From assembly GCF_024160145.1 (NCBI RefSeq), contig NZ_JAMYWQ010000022.1:1-64000 (forward strand): a stretch of DNA of 64,000 nucleotides, in the 5' to 3' direction. Of the stretch, positions 7,559 to 19,123 are shown one piece after another. Source of the DNA: Serratia nevei (lineage in GTDB: Bacteria > Pseudomonadota > Gammaproteobacteria > Enterobacterales > Enterobacteriaceae). The first letter of the stretch is position 1. Every line of letters starts with the position of its first letter. The notes under the pieces are model-generated. The model did no database searches. It saw only the letters and a program-made list of their open reading frames with translations, and was not told the DNA's origin. Made by a program: the position numbers and the translations under genes.

Positions 7559-9487
7559 TTACGCGTCGCCGAAACGACGACGTGGTGCTGCCGGTGCGCC
7601 GTCATCACGGCGTGGCGCCGGCTTGCCGTCGCGGTTGTAGTTACCGCCACGACGCTCGCCGCCGTTGCCGCCTTCACGACGTTCGCCGAAGGAACGACGT
7701 GGGCCGCCTTCGCGACGTTCGCCGTTGAACGGACGACCGTTACCGTTGCCGCGACGCTCACCGCCGTTGCCACCGTCACGACGCTCGCGACGTTCGAACG
7801 GCTGTGCATCACCCAGCAGCTGCATGTTCATCGGCTTGTTCAGGATGCGGGTGCGAGTGAAGTGATTCAGGATCTCGCCCGGCATGCCTTTTGGCAGCTC
7901 GATGGTGGAGTGGGACGCGAACAGCTTGATGTTACCGATGTAACGGCTGCTGATGTCGCCTTCGTTAGCGATAGCGCCAACGATGTGACGCACTTCTACG
8001 CCATCGTCACGGCCCACTTCGATGCGGTACAGCTGCATTTCGCCAACGTCACGACGTTCGCGACGCGGACGATCGCCGTCACGGCTATCGCGGCTGTCGC
8101 GACGGTCGCCACGACGATCGTCACGGTCGTTGAATTCGCGGCGCTGGCGCGGTTTGAAGACCGGATCCGGTGGCAGGATCAGCGGACGTTCGCCCTGTGC
8201 CATTTTCAACAGCGCTGCGGCCAGGGTTTCCATATCCAGCTCTTCTTCCGGCTGCAGTTTGGTCAGCAGTGCGCGGTACAGATCCAGATCGCTGCTTTCC
8301 AGCTGCTGCTGAACTTTCGCGGCGAACTTGGCCAGACGACGCTCGCCCAGCAGTTCTGCGTTCGGCAGTTCCACTTCCGGGATGGTCAGCTTCATGGTGC
8401 GTTCAATGTTGCGCAGCAGGCGGCGTTCGCGGTTTTCCACGAACAGCAGCGCGCGGCCGGCGCGGCCCGCACGACCGGTACGGCCGATACGGTGAACGTA
8501 AGACTCGGAGTCCATCGGGATGTCATAGTTGACAACCAGGCTGATGCGCTCAACGTCCAGGCCACGGGCCGCAACGTCGGTCGCGATCAGGATATCCAGA
8601 CGACCGTCTTTCAGGCGCTCCAGGGTCTGCTCACGCAGCGCCTGGTTCATGTCGCCGTTCAGCGCGGCGCTGCTGTAACCGCTGCGCTCCAGCGCTTCGG
8701 CCACTTCCAGGGTCGCGTTCTTGGTGCGCACGAAGATGATCGCCGCGTCAAAGTCTTCCGCTTCCAGGAAACGCACCAGCGCTTCGTTTTTACGCATGCC
8801 GTAGACCGACCAGTAGCTCTGGCTGATGTCCGGACGGGTAGTCACGCTGGACTGGATGCGCACTTCCTGCGGCTCTTTCATGAAGCGGCGGGTGATGCGA
8901 CGGATCGCTTCCGGCATGGTGGCGGAGAACAGCGCGGTCTGATGTTCAGCCGGGATCTCAGCCATGATGGTTTCTACGTCTTCGATAAAGCCCATGCGCA
9001 GCATTTCGTCGGCTTCATCCAGCACCAGACCGCTCAGGTTAGAGAGGTTCAGGGTACCGCGCTTCAGGTGGTCCAGCAGGCGGCCTGGGGTACCCACAAC
9101 GATTTGCGGGCCCTGGCGCAGAGCGCGCAGCTGCACGTCGTAACGCTGGCCGCCGTACAGGGCCACCACGTTAACGCCGTTCATGTGTTTGGAGAAATCG
9201 GTCATCGCTTCGGCAACCTGAACCGCCAGTTCGCGGGTCGGTGCCAGCACCAGGATCTGAGGTGCTTTCAGGTCTGCCTGCAGGTTGTGCAGCAGCGGCA
9301 GCGAGAACGCTGCGGTTTTACCACTACCGGTCTGTGCCATGCCCAGCACGTCGCGGCCGTTCAACAGGTGAGGAATACACTCAGCCTGGATCGGAGATGG
9401 TTTTTCATAGCCCAGATCGTTCAGGGCGGAAATGATTGGAGCAGACAGCCCCAGATCGGCAAAAGAGGTTTCAAACTCAGTCGTCAT
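7559..9487 (-). CDS. deaD: ATP-dependent DEAD-box RNA helicase DeaD (CsdA)
   Basis: A 642-aa DEAD-box helicase used in cold-shock mRNA unwinding, 50S assembly and RNA decay. Visible motifs: Q-motif region GYEKPSPIQ, Walker [19 protein letters not shown] in [11 protein letters not shown], and [12 protein letters not shown] DbpA-like RNA-binding domain (about 480-560) is followed by a low-complexity RGG-type tail with repeated GERREGG units. The start ATG 9487 gives [13 protein letters not shown], close to E. coli. It overlaps yrbN and follows nlpI. Confidence 0.97.
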   Translation of the reverse strand: MTTEFETSFADLGLSAPIISALNDLGYEKPSPIQAECIPHLLNGRDVLGMAQTGSGKTAAFSLPLLHNLQADLKAPQILVLAPTRELAVQVAEAMTDFSKHMNGVNVVALYGGQRYDVQLRALRQGPQIVVGTPGRLLDHLKRGTLNLSNLSGLVLDEADEMLRMGFIEDVETIMAEIPAEHQTALFSATMPEAIRRITRRFMKEPQEVRIQSSVTTRPDISQSYWSVYGMRKNEALVRFLEAEDFDAAIIFVRTKNATLEVAEALERSGYSSAALNGDMNQALREQTLERLKDGRLDILIATDVAARGLDVERISLVVNYDIPMDSESYVHRIGRTGRAGRAGRALLFVENRERRLLRNIERTMKLTIPEVELPNAELLGERRLAKFAAKVQQQLESSDLDLYRALLTKLQPEEELDMETLAAALLKMAQGERPLILPPDPVFKPRQRREFNDRDDRRGDRRDSRDSRDGDRPRRERRDVGEMQLYRIEVGRDDGVEVRHIVGAIANEGDISSRYIGNIKLFASHSTIELPKGMPGEILNHFTRTRILNKPMNMQLLGDAQPFERRERRDGGNGGERRGNGNGRPFNGERREGGPRRSFGERREGGNGGERRGGNYNRDGKPAPRRDDGAPAAPRRRFGDA

Positions 9488-9557
9488 GTACACGTGCCTC
9501 ATTAATAATGGCAGCCAGTCTACATAACTCGTCGAGAAAATTTTCAGTCATTTTCAT
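9477..9557 (-). CDS. yrbN: Small protein YrbN overlapping the deaD start
   Basis: A 26-codon frame reads [12 protein letters not shown]...ARVHDD and ends TGA at 9477-9479. As far as I recall, this is the same as E. coli YrbN, a small protein of unknown function encoded between nlpI and deaD. Its last codons overlap the first codons of deaD (start 9487) in another frame, so its translation could couple to or gate deaD translation. It is too short for standard gene callers. Confidence 0.85.
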   Translation of the reverse strand: MKMTENFLDELCRLAAIINEARVHDD

Positions 9558-9597
9558 TGAAAAGTGTGAACCGGCTCAAATTAGATTATAAAACGAA

Positions 9598-9622
9598 CAA
9601 AAAAGCCCTCACCCGTGAAGGC
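9598..9622 (-). terminator. Terminator of nlpI
   Basis: Arms GCCCTCAC (9605-9612) and GTGAAGGC (9615-9622) pair with one G-U wobble. On the minus strand the stem is followed by a T-run (A-rich 9597-9604). It separates nlpI from yrbN-deaD. Confidence 0.7.
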
Positions 9623-9673
9623 GATAACTTTGGTTAAAAACCAATGTCCATCAGGCTGATAGGTGTTCGTCAG

Positions 9674-10558
9674 CTATTGCTGGTCCGATTCCGATAGGTC
9701 GTCTTGCTCTTGGCCCAAAAGCGCCAATTCCAACAATGCATAGCGGTGCTCAACGAAGTTGTGAACGTTGTTAGACACCGTCAGTTTGAACAGCGCCGAA
9801 GCGGTGTCCTTGTCCCCCAGACTCAGGTAGTGTTTACCCAAATAGAAGTCAGTTTCACTGAGATGCTCAGCGAGCGAAGTGTTATCCGTTGCATCTGCCT
9901 TGAGGCGTTCCATCAGCGTTTTTTCGCTGATCTTGCCCAGGTAGAATTCGACAATATTCCATCCCCATTGCCCTCTGTCCGCTTTGTCATAGCGCTGCTG
10001 AAGCGCTACCTCGGCCTTCTTGGGATCGATTTCTCGCTCCACCAGATACAGCCATAACGAACGGAAGGGATCGTTTGGGTCGTCTTGATAAAACGCCTGC
10101 AGATCATCCTGCGCCAACGGGAAGCGGCCGCCATAATACAGTGCGATGCCCCGGTTTAAACGCGCGTAATTGTAAGTTGGATCAAGCTCTAGTACAGAAT
10201 CAAACGCTTCATAGGCAGCATCAAAATTGCCTGCCTGCGTTAAGTAAATGCCCAGGTAGTTGAAAACTTCCGGCATGTCGGGACGTATCGCCAGCGCCTG
10301 CGAGAAATCATTGCGCGCTAAAGCACGTAACCCGAGGCTATCATACAGCACACCGCGCTCATATAAAAGCTGTGCGCGTTCGTCGTCCGTCAGTGCCCGG
10401 CTGGCAAGAATTTGTTCCATGCGCGCCAGGATCACTTCCTGCTGCAACGTTGGCTGCAACGGGATTGCCAAAACTTCGTCTTTACGCCAATCATGGTTGC
10501 TGCATCCTGCCAGCATGAGTGCTGTCGCAACGTAACACCAGCGCAAGAAAGGCTTCAT
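9674..10558 (-). CDS. nlpI: Outer-membrane lipoprotein NlpI (TPR adaptor)
   Basis: A 294-aa lipoprotein with signal peptide and lipobox LAGC (C19), followed by tetratricopeptide repeats from about residue 60 to 200 (for example [20 protein letters not shown]). In E. coli it scaffolds peptidoglycan hydrolases and delivers MepS to the Prc protease. The start is ATG 10558, the standard length; the frame continues 33 codons upstream but without lipoprotein sense. It lies between pnp and deaD as in E. coli. Confidence 0.97.
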   Translation of the reverse strand: MKPFLRWCYVATALMLAGCSNHDWRKDEVLAIPLQPTLQQEVILARMEQILASRALTDDERAQLLYERGVLYDSLGLRALARNDFSQALAIRPDMPEVFNYLGIYLTQAGNFDAAYEAFDSVLELDPTYNYARLNRGIALYYGGRFPLAQDDLQAFYQDDPNDPFRSLWLYLVEREIDPKKAEVALQQRYDKADRGQWGWNIVEFYLGKISEKTLMERLKADATDNTSLAEHLSETDFYLGKHYLSLGDKDTASALFKLTVSNNVHNFVEHRYALLELALLGQEQDDLSESDQQ

Positions 10559-10686
10559 TTCCCACTCCCGAAGACAAACATTGGATGAACGTCCTGTCCT
10601 CCGTTTGCTAAAACGCGGGCATCCTACCCGCGCGACACGAACAGCTCCCAACCCCATGGCGGGGAGCTGTAAAACTATCTATACAG

Positions 10687-12804
10687 TTATTCTGCTTCAG
10701 GCGCAGGTGAACCCGCTTCCGGCGCCATCGCTTCTTTGATGCTCAGACGCACGCGGCCCTGACGGTCAACTTCCAGCACCTTAACCGGCACTTCCTGACC
10801 CATCTGCAGATAGTCGGTCACTTTCTCGACGCGCTTGTCGGCGATCTGAGAAATGTGCACCAGGCCTTCTTTACCACCGCCGATAGCGACGAACGCGCCG
10901 AAATCAACGATACGGGTCACTTTACCCTGATAGATACGGCCCACTTCGATCTCTGCCGTGATCTCTTCGATACGACGGATAGCGAATTTCGCCTTCTCAC
11001 CGTCGGTCGCAGCGATTTTAACTGTACCATCATCTTCGATTTCGATGGTAGTGCCAGTCTCTTCGGTCAGTGCGCGGATAACGGAACCGCCCTTACCGAT
11101 CACGTCTTTAATCTTATCCGGGTTGATGCGGATAGTATGAATACGCGGTGCGAATTCGGAGATATCGCCGCGCGGGGTGCTGATAGCCTGTTCCATCACG
11201 CCCAGGATGTGCAGACGCGCGCCCTTGGCCTGGTTCAGGGCCACCTGCATGATTTCGCGGGTGATGCCTTCGATTTTGATGTCCATCTGCAGCGCGGTGA
11301 TACCGTCGCGGCTACCGGCCACTTTGAAGTCCATGTCGCCCAGGTGATCTTCGTCACCCAGAATGTCGGACAGAACCACATAGTTGTCGGCTTCTTTCAC
11401 CAGGCCCATCGCGATACCCGCAACGGCGGCCTTGATTGGCACACCGGCGTCCATCAGCGCCAGAGACGCGCCGCACACGGAAGCCATGGAAGAAGAACCG
11501 TTGGATTCGGTGATTTCAGACACCACGCGAACGGTGTACGGGAAATCTTCCTGCTTAGGCATCATAGCCAATACGCCGCGTTTCGCCAGGCGACCGTGAC
11601 CAATTTCACGACGCTTAGGTGAACCGACCATGCCGGTTTCGCCTACGGAGTACGGAGGGAAGTTGTAGTGGAACAGGAAGCTGTCGGTCTTCTCGCCCAT
11701 CAGCTCATCCAGGCTTTGCGCATCGCGGGCGGTGCCCAGGGTCGCGGTAACCAGCGCCTGAGTTTCGCCACGGGTGAACAGCGCGGAACCGTGGGTGCGC
11801 GGCAGTACGCCGGTACGCACGTCCAGGCCACGGATCATGTCTTTTTCACGGCCGTCGATACGCGGCTCGCCACGCAGTACGCGGCTGCGCACCACGTTCT
11901 TCTCCAGGTTGCCCAGGATGTCTTGAATTTCACCGGCGTCCAGCGTTTCGTCCTGCGCCAGCAGGGTTTCAACGACGCTGTCTTTGATCGCGTCAACCTG
12001 AGCGTAACGCTCTTGTTTCTCGGTGATGTGGTAAGCGTCGCCCAGGCGAGCTTCGGCCAGTTCAGCCACGCGCGCGTGCAGCGCTTCGTTGACCGCAGGG
12101 GCCTGCCAATCCCACTTCGGCTTGCCGGCTTCGGCAACCAGGGAATTGATGTTTTCGATAACCACTTGCTGCTGGTCGTGGCCGAACACCACGGCGCCCA
12201 GCATCTGATCTTCGCTCAGCACTTCCGCTTCGGATTCAACCATCAGCACCGCGCCGGCAGTACCGGCAACCACCAGATCCAGACGGCTTTCTTTCAGCTC
12301 GTCGGTAGTCGGGTTCAGCACGTACTGGTCGTTGATGTAACCCACGCGCGCTGCGCCGATTGGGCCGTTGAACGGAATACCGGACAGGCTCAGGGCCGCG
12401 GAAGCACCGATCATCGCAACGATGTCCGGGTTCACCTGCGGGTTAACGGAAACCACGGTCGCGATCACCTGAACTTCGTTCAGGAAGCTGTCCGGGAACA
12501 GTGGGCGGATCGGGCGGTCGATCAGACGGGAAGTCAGGGTCTCGCCTTCGCTCGGACGGCCTTCGCGACGGAAGAAGCTGCCCGGAATACGGCCGGCAGC
12601 GTAGGTACGCTCTTGGTAGTTAACCGTCAGCGGGAAGAAGCTCTGGCCCGGCTTGGCTTTTTTCTGGCCAACGACGGTAACGAATACGGCGGTGTCATCC
12701 ATGCTCACCATAACGGCGGCGGTGGCCTGACGAGCCATCATACCGGTTTCGATGGTGACGGTATGCTGGCCATACTGGAATTTGCGAATGATCGGTGTCA
12801 GCAA
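10687..12804 (-). CDS. pnp: Polyribonucleotide nucleotidyltransferase (PNPase)
   Basis: A 705-aa 3'-5' phosphorolytic exoribonuclease, part of the RNA degradosome. It has two RNase PH domains (about 5-220 and 310-540, with [12 protein letters not shown] and [16 protein letters not shown]), a KH domain ([15 protein letters not shown], about 560) and an S1 domain ([21 protein letters not shown], about 620). The start is the rare codon TTG at 12804, as in E. coli, with AAGGAT seven bases upstream; an ATG 48 bp further up lacks such a site. A long leader with an RNase III-type hairpin precedes it. Confidence 0.98.
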   Translation of the reverse strand: MLTPIIRKFQYGQHTVTIETGMMARQATAAVMVSMDDTAVFVTVVGQKKAKPGQSFFPLTVNYQERTYAAGRIPGSFFRREGRPSEGETLTSRLIDRPIRPLFPDSFLNEVQVIATVVSVNPQVNPDIVAMIGASAALSLSGIPFNGPIGAARVGYINDQYVLNPTTDELKESRLDLVVAGTAGAVLMVESEAEVLSEDQMLGAVVFGHDQQQVVIENINSLVAEAGKPKWDWQAPAVNEALHARVAELAEARLGDAYHITEKQERYAQVDAIKDSVVETLLAQDETLDAGEIQDILGNLEKNVVRSRVLRGEPRIDGREKDMIRGLDVRTGVLPRTHGSALFTRGETQALVTATLGTARDAQSLDELMGEKTDSFLFHYNFPPYSVGETGMVGSPKRREIGHGRLAKRGVLAMMPKQEDFPYTVRVVSEITESNGSSSMASVCGASLALMDAGVPIKAAVAGIAMGLVKEADNYVVLSDILGDEDHLGDMDFKVAGSRDGITALQMDIKIEGITREIMQVALNQAKGARLHILGVMEQAISTPRGDISEFAPRIHTIRINPDKIKDVIGKGGSVIRALTEETGTTIEIEDDGTVKIAATDGEKAKFAIRRIEEITAEIEVGRIYQGKVTRIVDFGAFVAIGGGKEGLVHISQIADKRVEKVTDYLQMGQEVPVKVLEVDRQGRVRLSIKEAMAPEAGSPAPEAE

Positions 12805-12887
12805 AATTATATCCTTGATTAGCGGCGCGCAATCGCATTGACGACTCGACACGCCTGTGACTCGATTTGCCTTCTCACTACATCCTC

Positions 12888-12943
12888 GCGACTAATGACA
12901 ATCCTTACCTCAGGCGGGAGATAAAGCCTCTCATTAGCCGCGC
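12888..12943 (-). promoter_or_regulatory. RNase III processing hairpin in the pnp leader
   Basis: CGCGACTAATGA (12888-12899) pairs along 12 positions with TCATTAGCCGCG (12932-12943), with one G-U wobble, forming a long stem upstream of the pnp start. In E. coli RNase III cleaves the equivalent stem and PNPase then destabilises its own mRNA. The matching position and shape suggest the same autoregulation here. Confidence 0.75.
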
Positions 12944-13015
12944 GAACCTCTGTAACGGAAGAGCCTGTTTGGAAACATCAGTAATACATTAACCTGATTT
13001 GCTTATGCTTCCTAG

Positions 13016-13042
13016 AAGAAAGGGGCCAAAATAGGCCCCTTT
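13016..13042 (-). terminator. Terminator/attenuator between rpsO and pnp
   Basis: AAAGGGGCC (13019-13027) pairs with GGCCCCTTT (13034-13042) around an AAAATA loop. On the minus strand the tract TTTCTTC follows. This matches the position of the leaky E. coli rpsO t1 terminator, which ends rpsO mRNA but allows some readthrough to pnp. Confidence 0.8.
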
Positions 13043-13060
13043 CCACTGAAACTTGCTAGA

Positions 13061-13330
13061 TTAGCGACGCAGACCCAGACGCTCGATCAGGCTGGTGTAA
13101 CGTGCTACATCTTTACGCTTCAGGTAGTCCAGCAGCTTACGACGCTGAGAAACCATACGCAGCAGACCACGACGGCTGTGGTGATCTTTTTTGTGCTCGG
13201 AGAAGTGGCCTTGCAGATGGTTGATCTGCGCAGTCAGCAGGGCAACCTGAACTTCGGTAGAACCGCTGTCGTTAGTACCACGACCGAAATCAGCTACGAT
13301 TTGAGCTTTAGCTTCAACACTTAGAGACAT
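13061..13330 (-). CDS. rpsO: 30S ribosomal protein S15
   Basis: An 89-aa protein, the exact usual length, with the conserved core [18 protein letters not shown], the [12 protein letters not shown] loop and LDYLKRKD. It binds 16S rRNA early in central-domain assembly. It lies between truB and pnp and has its own promoter. In E. coli S15 represses its own mRNA by trapping a pseudoknot over the start; the 70-nt leader here could do likewise, but I did not establish the fold. Confidence 0.98.
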   Translation of the reverse strand: MSLSVEAKAQIVADFGRGTNDSGSTEVQVALLTAQINHLQGHFSEHKKDHHSRRGLLRMVSQRRKLLDYLKRKDVARYTSLIERLGLRR

Positions 13331-13405
13331 TGTAATACTCCAGATTATAGATAATAAAAACAGGCGCCGATCTCTAATTCAGCAACCCAATGCATAAGCT
13401 GCGCC

Positions 13406-13434
13406 ATTCTACTCTTAGCGCAGTGCGATCGCAA
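13406..13434 (-). promoter_or_regulatory. Sigma-70 promoter of rpsO
   Basis: On the minus strand, -35 TTGCGA (13429-13434), a 17-bp spacer and -10 TAGAAT (13406-13411) form a strong match. It lies about 75 bp before the rpsO start, in the truB-rpsO gap. Confidence 0.78.
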
Positions 13435-13454
13435 GGCAACGCAGTGCCCCGCCG

Positions 13455-14399
13455 TCAGTCGAAATGTTCGACCACCAGGCGGCGCGGCGCCACGCGACCA
13501 TCCTCGGCGATGTCGCCAACGCCGATGAATTTCCGCTCTTCACCCTCGGTGATGCGCACCATGCCGGAAGCCGGCGCGCCGGCCACCTGCACCGGTTGCC
13601 CCTGCTTGACGTAGCCCGCCACCACCGGCAGCAAATTCACTTCCGGATAGTTCTCAACCGGGCTGTCCATTGGCATCAGCAGCGGATCGAGCAGCTCGCC
13701 GGGGGCGATCGCTTGTTCCTGTGCCTGTGCCAACAAGGCGTTCAGCTGTTCCAGCGTCACCATGCGCGCGATCGGGTAAGTCGCCACCTGCAGGCGGCGC
13801 AGATAGATCACGTGCGCGCCGCAGCCCAGCAGCTCGCCGAGATCGTCGGTGATGGTGCGGATGTAGGTGCCTTTCGAGCAGTGGATCTCAAGCTCCAGCT
13901 CATCCCCTTCCCAGCGGATAAACTGCAGCTCGTACACCGTGATGCTGCGCGCTTCGCGCGGCACTTCAATCCCCTGGCGCGCATACTCGTAGAGTTTCTT
14001 GCCCTGGTATTTCAGCGCCGAATACATCGAAGGCACCTGCTGGATGTCGCCGCGGAAGGTGTCCAGCGCCGCGTCGAGCTGCGCCTGGGTGAAGTTCACC
14101 GGGCGCTCCTGCACGATCTGGCCGTCGGCGTCGGAGGTATCGGTACGCTGCCCCAGTTTGGCGATCACCCGATAGCGTTTATCGGAATCGAGCAGGTATT
14201 GCGAAAACTTGGTCGCTTCGCCCAAGCAGATAGGCAGCATGCCGGTCGCCAACGGATCGAGCGCGCCGGTATGGCCCGCCCGGTTCGCGTTGTAGAGGCG
14301 TTTTACTTTTTGCAGCGCATCGTTGGACGACAAACCCTGCGGCTTGTCCAGCAACAGCACGCCGTGGATATCACGGCCGCGGCGACGAGGGCGACTCAT
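13455..14399 (-). CDS. truB: tRNA pseudouridine(55) synthase TruB
   Basis: A 314-aa enzyme that makes pseudouridine-55 in the T-loop of tRNAs. The catalytic aspartate is D48 in [15 protein letters not shown]. The C-terminal PUA-like domain runs from about 250. Its start overlaps the rbfA stop by one base (TAATG), so the two are coupled within the rimP-nusA-infB-rbfA-truB operon. Confidence 0.97.
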   Translation of the reverse strand: MSRPRRRGRDIHGVLLLDKPQGLSSNDALQKVKRLYNANRAGHTGALDPLATGMLPICLGEATKFSQYLLDSDKRYRVIAKLGQRTDTSDADGQIVQERPVNFTQAQLDAALDTFRGDIQQVPSMYSALKYQGKKLYEYARQGIEVPREARSITVYELQFIRWEGDELELEIHCSKGTYIRTITDDLGELLGCGAHVIYLRRLQVATYPIARMVTLEQLNALLAQAQEQAIAPGELLDPLLMPMDSPVENYPEVNLLPVVAGYVKQGQPVQVAGAPASGMVRITEGEERKFIGVGDIAEDGRVAPRRLVVEHFD

Positions 14400-14809
14400 T
14401 AGTCCTCCTTGTCATCGCCTGAGGCGGAACGGCGCTCGGCGTCGTTCTTCACCACGTTGGTCACCAGGTTGGACATGCGCATGCCTTCCACCAGGGAGTT
14501 GTCGTAGGCGAAGGTCAGCTCCGGCACCACGCGCAGGCGCATCGCTTTGCCCAGCAGGGTGCGGATGTAGCCGGAGGCGTCCTGCAACGCTTTAATGCCG
14601 TTAGTGACCAGATCCGGATCGTGGTTCTCGGTCAGCACGTTGAGGAAGGTGACGTAAACCTTGGCATACGCCAGGTCACGGGACACTTCTACGCCGGACA
14701 CGGTCGCCATGCCGACGCGCGGATCTTTCACTTCACGTTGCAGAATGATCGCAATCTCTTTCTGCATCTCTTGCGCCACGCGTTGACCGCGGCTGAATTC
14801 TTTTGCCAT
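14399..14809 (-). CDS. rbfA: 30S ribosome-binding factor A
   Basis: A 136-aa KH-fold factor for 16S rRNA 5'-end maturation and cold adaptation. Conserved segments are [22 protein letters not shown] and [17 protein letters not shown] 14809 gives [10 protein letters not shown] as in E. coli; the frame runs 32 codons further without an initiation site. It is between infB and truB. Confidence 0.96.
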   Translation of the reverse strand: MAKEFSRGQRVAQEMQKEIAIILQREVKDPRVGMATVSGVEVSRDLAYAKVYVTFLNVLTENHDPDLVTNGIKALQDASGYIRTLLGKAMRLRVVPELTFAYDNSLVEGMRMSNLVTNVVKNDAERRSASGDDKED

Positions 14810-14879
14810 TTTGGATTCTCCAGACAAATCGGGGGGCACAAAGGCCCCCCGTAAACAGATATAAGCAGATGTGCAATCG

Positions 14880-17570
14880 TTAAGCGATGGTGCGTTGGAT
14901 CTCAATGATTTCGAACACTTCGATCATGTCGCCGACGCGCACGTCGTTATAGTTCTTAACGCCGATACCACATTCCATGCCGTTACGGACTTCGTTAACG
15001 TCATCTTTGAAGCGGCGCAGGGATTCCAGCTCGCCTTCGTAGATAACCACGTTGTCGCGCAGTACGCGGATTGGGTTGTGACGCTTGATGGTCCCTTCGG
15101 TAACCATACAGCCGGCAATAGCGCCGAACTTAGGCGATTTGAACACGTCGCGCACTTCGGCCAGGCCGATGATCTGCTGCTTGTATTCCGGCGCCAGCAT
15201 ACCGCTCATCGCCTGCTTCACTTCGTCGATCAGGTTATAGATCACGGAGTAATAACGCAGATCCAGGCTTTCCGCTTCGATGACGCGGCGCGCAGAAGCG
15301 TCGGCACGCACGTTGAAGCCCAGGATGATGGCGTTGGATGCCGCAGCCAGCGTCGCGTCGGTTTCGGTGATCCCACCTACGCCGGAGCCGACAATCTTCA
15401 CCTTCACTTCGTCGGTGGAGAGTTTCAGCAGCGAGTCGCTGATCGCTTCGCAAGAACCCTGTACGTCGGACTTCAGTACGATGTTCAGCTCGGACACTTC
15501 GCCGTCGGTCATGTTGGCGAACATGTTTTCCAGCTTGGACTTCTGCTGACGCGCCAGTTTGACTTCGCGGAATTTGCCCTGACGGTACAGCGCCACTTCA
15601 CGCGCTTTCTTCTCGTCACGCACCACGGTCGCTTCGTCACCCGCTGCAGGCACGCTGGACAGACCCAGGATTTCCACAGGGATAGACGGGCCGGCGGAGG
15701 TCACTTCACGGCCCAGCTCGTCGCGCATCGCACGCACACGGCCGTATTCGAAGCCGCACAGGACGATGTCGCCCTTGTTCAGCGTACCTTCCTGAACCAG
15801 CACGGTGGCAACCGGGCCACGGCCTTTATCCAGGAAGGACTCGATCACTACGCCGCTCGCCATGCCGCTGCGAACCGCTTTCAGCTCCAGCACTTCGGCC
15901 TGCAGCAGGATAGCCTGCAGCAGCTCGTCGATACCGGTACCGGCTTTCGCGGACACGTGGACGAACTGCGCTTCGCCGCCCCACTCTTCCGGCATCACGC
16001 CGTACTGAGACAGTTCCTGCTTAACGCGGTCCGGATCGGCTTCCGGCTTGTCGATTTTGTTCACCGCAACCACCAACGGCACCTGCGCCGCTTTCGCGTG
16101 CTGGATAGCTTCGATGGTCTGTGGCATCACGCCGTCGTCGGCCGCCACCACCAGAACCACGATGTCAGTCGCCTGAGCGCCGCGAGCACGCATCGAGGTA
16201 AACGCGGCGTGGCCCGGGGTATCCAGGAAGGTGATCATGCCGTTCTCGGTTTCTACGTGGTAGGCACCGATGTGCTGGGTAATGCCGCCGGCTTCGCCCG
16301 CCGCCACTTTGGTGGAGCGGATGTAGTCCAGCAGAGAGGTTTTACCGTGGTCAACGTGACCCATGATGGTCACGACCGGCGCACGCGGCTCGGCCGCAGC
16401 GCCCGTATCACGGTCGCTCATCAGCGCTTCTTCCAGCTCGTTTTCACGACGCAGAATAACTTTGTGGCCCATCTCTTCGGCAACCAGCTGTGCGGTTTCC
16501 TGGTCGATAACCTGGTTGATGGTAGCCATAGCGCCCAGCTTCATCATCACTTTGATGACCTGAGAACCTTTTACCGCCATCTTGTTGGCCAACTCGGCCA
16601 CGGTGATGGTTTCGCCGATCACTACGTCACGGTTAACCACCTGCGCCGGCTTGTTGAAGCCTTGTTGCAGCGCGCTAGGCTTGCGTTTGCCGCCTTTACC
16701 ACCACGGGTAACGGCGCGCGCTTCTTCGCGATCCGCTTTGGATTCGGACAGCTTGTTGCCTTTCTTCTGCTTGGTGGCTTTGCCGCCGCGGGTGCGGCTG
16801 CGACGATCGCCTTCAACTTTGGCGTCGTTCTCGTCTTCTGCGGCACGGGCGTGCTGAGAGGTGGTCACGTGATAGTCGGCGCTTTCAACCGCGGCGCTTG
16901 CCGCGTCGGCTTCGGCCCACTTCTCGCCGTTCTCTTCGGCCATGCGACGGGCTTCTTCCGCCACGCGCTTGGCTTCCTCTTCAACCTTGCGGCGCACTTC
17001 CTCTTCCGCTTTGCGTTTCAGTTCAGCGGCTTCGGCTTCACGGCGTGCTTTTTCCGCCTGAGCTGGCTTGGTCATTTCGTCGGTATGTTGATTGGTCACT
17101 TTTTCTTTTTCCGCTGAATTACGCTTAGCAATCTCCGCGGCCTCACGTTTGGCTTGCTCTTCGGCAGCGCGCTTCGCTTCCGCTTCGCGTTTTGCGAGCT
17201 CTTCCGCTTCGCGCCGTGCCTGCTCTTCCGCTTCACGCTGTGCCTGCTCTGCCGCTTCAGCCAACTGGGCTTCCTGCGTATCGCGATTTACATAAGTGCG
17301 TTTCTTGCGGACCTCAATTTGCACCGATTTACTTTTACCGCCGGTGCTCGGGATATTCAAGGTGCTGCGCGTTTTGCGCTGCAAAGTGAGTTTACCCGGC
17401 GCGCTGCCGTGTTCACGGTTCAGGTGCGCCAGCAATGTTTCTTTTTCTTGCTGGGTAACAGAGTCCGACTCGGACTTGTTGATCCCTGCATCAGCAAACT
17501 GCTGTACCAGGCGATCAACCGGAGTCTGAATCTCTGCTGCCAGCGATTTTACGGTTACATCTGTCGTCAT
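14880..17570 (-). CDS. infB: Translation initiation factor IF-2
   Basis: An 896-aa GTPase that places fMet-tRNA on the 30S subunit. It has N-terminal IF2-N domains and a long charged A/E/K/R-rich region (about 100-330). The G domain starts near 395 with GHVDHGKTS, then DTPGHAAF and NKIDKPEAD, followed by the C-terminal tRNA-binding domains. The start is ATG 17570. In-frame internal GTG at 17099 (codon 158) and ATG at 17075 (codon 166) match the E. coli starts of the shorter IF2-beta and IF2-gamma forms, so three isoforms are likely. Confidence 0.98.
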   Translation of the reverse strand: MTTDVTVKSLAAEIQTPVDRLVQQFADAGINKSESDSVTQQEKETLLAHLNREHGSAPGKLTLQRKTRSTLNIPSTGGKSKSVQIEVRKKRTYVNRDTQEAQLAEAAEQAQREAEEQARREAEELAKREAEAKRAAEEQAKREAAEIAKRNSAEKEKVTNQHTDEMTKPAQAEKARREAEAAELKRKAEEEVRRKVEEEAKRVAEEARRMAEENGEKWAEADAASAAVESADYHVTTSQHARAAEDENDAKVEGDRRSRTRGGKATKQKKGNKLSESKADREEARAVTRGGKGGKRKPSALQQGFNKPAQVVNRDVVIGETITVAELANKMAVKGSQVIKVMMKLGAMATINQVIDQETAQLVAEEMGHKVILRRENELEEALMSDRDTGAAAEPRAPVVTIMGHVDHGKTSLLDYIRSTKVAAGEAGGITQHIGAYHVETENGMITFLDTPGHAAFTSMRARGAQATDIVVLVVAADDGVMPQTIEAIQHAKAAQVPLVVAVNKIDKPEADPDRVKQELSQYGVMPEEWGGEAQFVHVSAKAGTGIDELLQAILLQAEVLELKAVRSGMASGVVIESFLDKGRGPVATVLVQEGTLNKGDIVLCGFEYGRVRAMRDELGREVTSAGPSIPVEILGLSSVPAAGDEATVVRDEKKAREVALYRQGKFREVKLARQQKSKLENMFANMTDGEVSELNIVLKSDVQGSCEAISDSLLKLSTDEVKVKIVGSGVGGITETDATLAAASNAIILGFNVRADASARRVIEAESLDLRYYSVIYNLIDEVKQAMSGMLAPEYKQQIIGLAEVRDVFKSPKFGAIAGCMVTEGTIKRHNPIRVLRDNVVIYEGELESLRRFKDDVNEVRNGMECGIGVKNYNDVRVGDMIEVFEIIEIQRTIA

Positions 17571-17593
17571 GCTGTTCCTTCCTGCTACAGTTA

Positions 17594-19102
17594 TTACGCG
17601 TTGTCGCCAAACCAACAGATATTGCGTGCAGCCATGATCAGCTCGCCGGCTTGCTCGTCGCTAAGCCCTTCAATATCAGCCAGATCGTCAACACCCTGCT
17701 CGGCAAGATCTTCCAGCGTACAAACCCCACGCGCGGCCAGTTTAAAGGCCATGCTGCGCTCAAGTCCCGGCAGGTTGAGCAAATCGTCGGCCGGTTTGTT
17801 GTCGCCCAGGCTTTCTTCTTGTGCCAGGGCCAGCGTGGTCAATGCAGCTTTGGCGCGTTCGCGCAATGCTTCAACCGTATCTTCATCCAGACCGTCGATT
17901 TCCAACAGCTCTTTGATCGGCACGTAGGCCAGCTCTTCCAGCGTGGAGAAGCCTTCTTCAACCAGTACGGTGGCGAAATCTTCGTCGATATCAAGATACT
18001 TGGTGAAGGTATCAATAGCGGCATGAGCCTCGGCCTGGTGCTTGGCCTGCAGGTCGTCCGCCGTCATCACGTTCAGTTCCCAACGATCGTCGCCGCGGTG
18101 TTGTTTCAGCAGCTGGGAAGCCAAACGCACGTTTTGGCCGTTACGGCCGATCGCCTGCGCCAGGTTGCTGGCTTCAACGGCGATATCCATGGTGCAGTTA
18201 TCTTCGTCTACCACGATCGACGCGACGTCGGCCGGCGCCATGGCGTTGATGACGAATTGCGCTGGGTTGTCATCCCACAGGATGATGTCGATACGTTCGC
18301 CGCCGAGCTCGCTCGACACGGCCTGAACGCGCGCACCGCGCATACCTACGCAGGCGCCGACCGGGTCGATGCGCTTGTCGTTGGTTTTCACTGCAATTTT
18401 CGCGCGGGAGCCAGGATCGCGGGCTGCCGCTTTAATCTCGATCACTTCTTCGCCGATTTCCGGCACTTCGATGCGGAACAGTTCTTTCAGCATTTCCGGG
18501 CTGGAACGGCTGACGAACAGCTGCGCGCCGCGAGCTTCTGGACGCACGGCGTACAGTACGCCGCGAATGCGGTCGCCCGGACGGAAGTTTTCGCGCGGCA
18601 GCATGTCTTCACGGCCAATCACCGCTTCGGCGTTGTTGCCCAGATCCAGCGCGATGCTGTCACGGTTCACTTTCTTCACCACGCCGGTGACGATCTCACC
18701 TTCGTGTTCACGGAAAGCGTCAACCACCATCGCACGCTCGGCTTCGCGCACTTTCTGCACGATAACCTGCTTGGCGGTTTGGGTGGTGATACGGTCGAAG
18801 GTCACGGATTCGATCTGATCTTCGACGTAGCCGCCGAGCTCGATGCTCGGATCTTCAAACTGAGCGGCTTCCAGCGTGATTTCACGCGTTGGCTGAGTCA
18901 CTTCGTCTACGGCGACCCAACGGCGGAAGGTATCGAAATCGCCGGTTCTGCGGTCAATGCTGACGCGCACGTCGATTTCCTGCTCGTATTTTTTCTTGGT
19001 TGCGGTGGCTAATGCAGTTTCCAGCGCTTCGAAAATCTTCTCGCGCGGAAGGGATTTTTCATTGGAAACTGCTTCAACAACAGCCAGAATCTCTTTGTTC
19101 AT
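17594..19102 (-). CDS. nusA: Transcription termination/antitermination factor NusA
   Basis: A 502-aa RNA polymerase-binding factor. It has an N-terminal polymerase-binding domain (1-130), S1 (about 135-200, [21 protein letters not shown]), two KH domains (about 230-345) and two acidic repeats at the C-terminus (about 365-500). ATG 19102 gives [16 protein letters not shown] as in E. coli. In E. coli NusA modulates expression of its own operon through attenuators upstream of rimP; similar attenuators are visible here. Confidence 0.98.
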   Translation of the reverse strand: MNKEILAVVEAVSNEKSLPREKIFEALETALATATKKKYEQEIDVRVSIDRRTGDFDTFRRWVAVDEVTQPTREITLEAAQFEDPSIELGGYVEDQIESVTFDRITTQTAKQVIVQKVREAERAMVVDAFREHEGEIVTGVVKKVNRDSIALDLGNNAEAVIGREDMLPRENFRPGDRIRGVLYAVRPEARGAQLFVSRSSPEMLKELFRIEVPEIGEEVIEIKAAARDPGSRAKIAVKTNDKRIDPVGACVGMRGARVQAVSSELGGERIDIILWDDNPAQFVINAMAPADVASIVVDEDNCTMDIAVEASNLAQAIGRNGQNVRLASQLLKQHRGDDRWELNVMTADDLQAKHQAEAHAAIDTFTKYLDIDEDFATVLVEEGFSTLEELAYVPIKELLEIDGLDEDTVEALRERAKAALTTLALAQEESLGDNKPADDLLNLPGLERSMAFKLAARGVCTLEDLAEQGVDDLADIEGLSDEQAGELIMAARNICWFGDNA

Positions 19103-19123
19103 CCTAGTTGCCTCTTCCAAACT

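Noticed and set aside
7862-9505. 547-aa open frame antisense to deaD
   Set aside because: A high-GC shadow of the real gene with Q/A/H/V-rich composition and no start signal; deaD on the other strand matches a known family over its full length.
14871-17117. 748-aa open frame antisense to infB
   Set aside because: It mirrors infB codons, shows no family features and begins inside the infB-rbfA gap without a ribosome-binding site.
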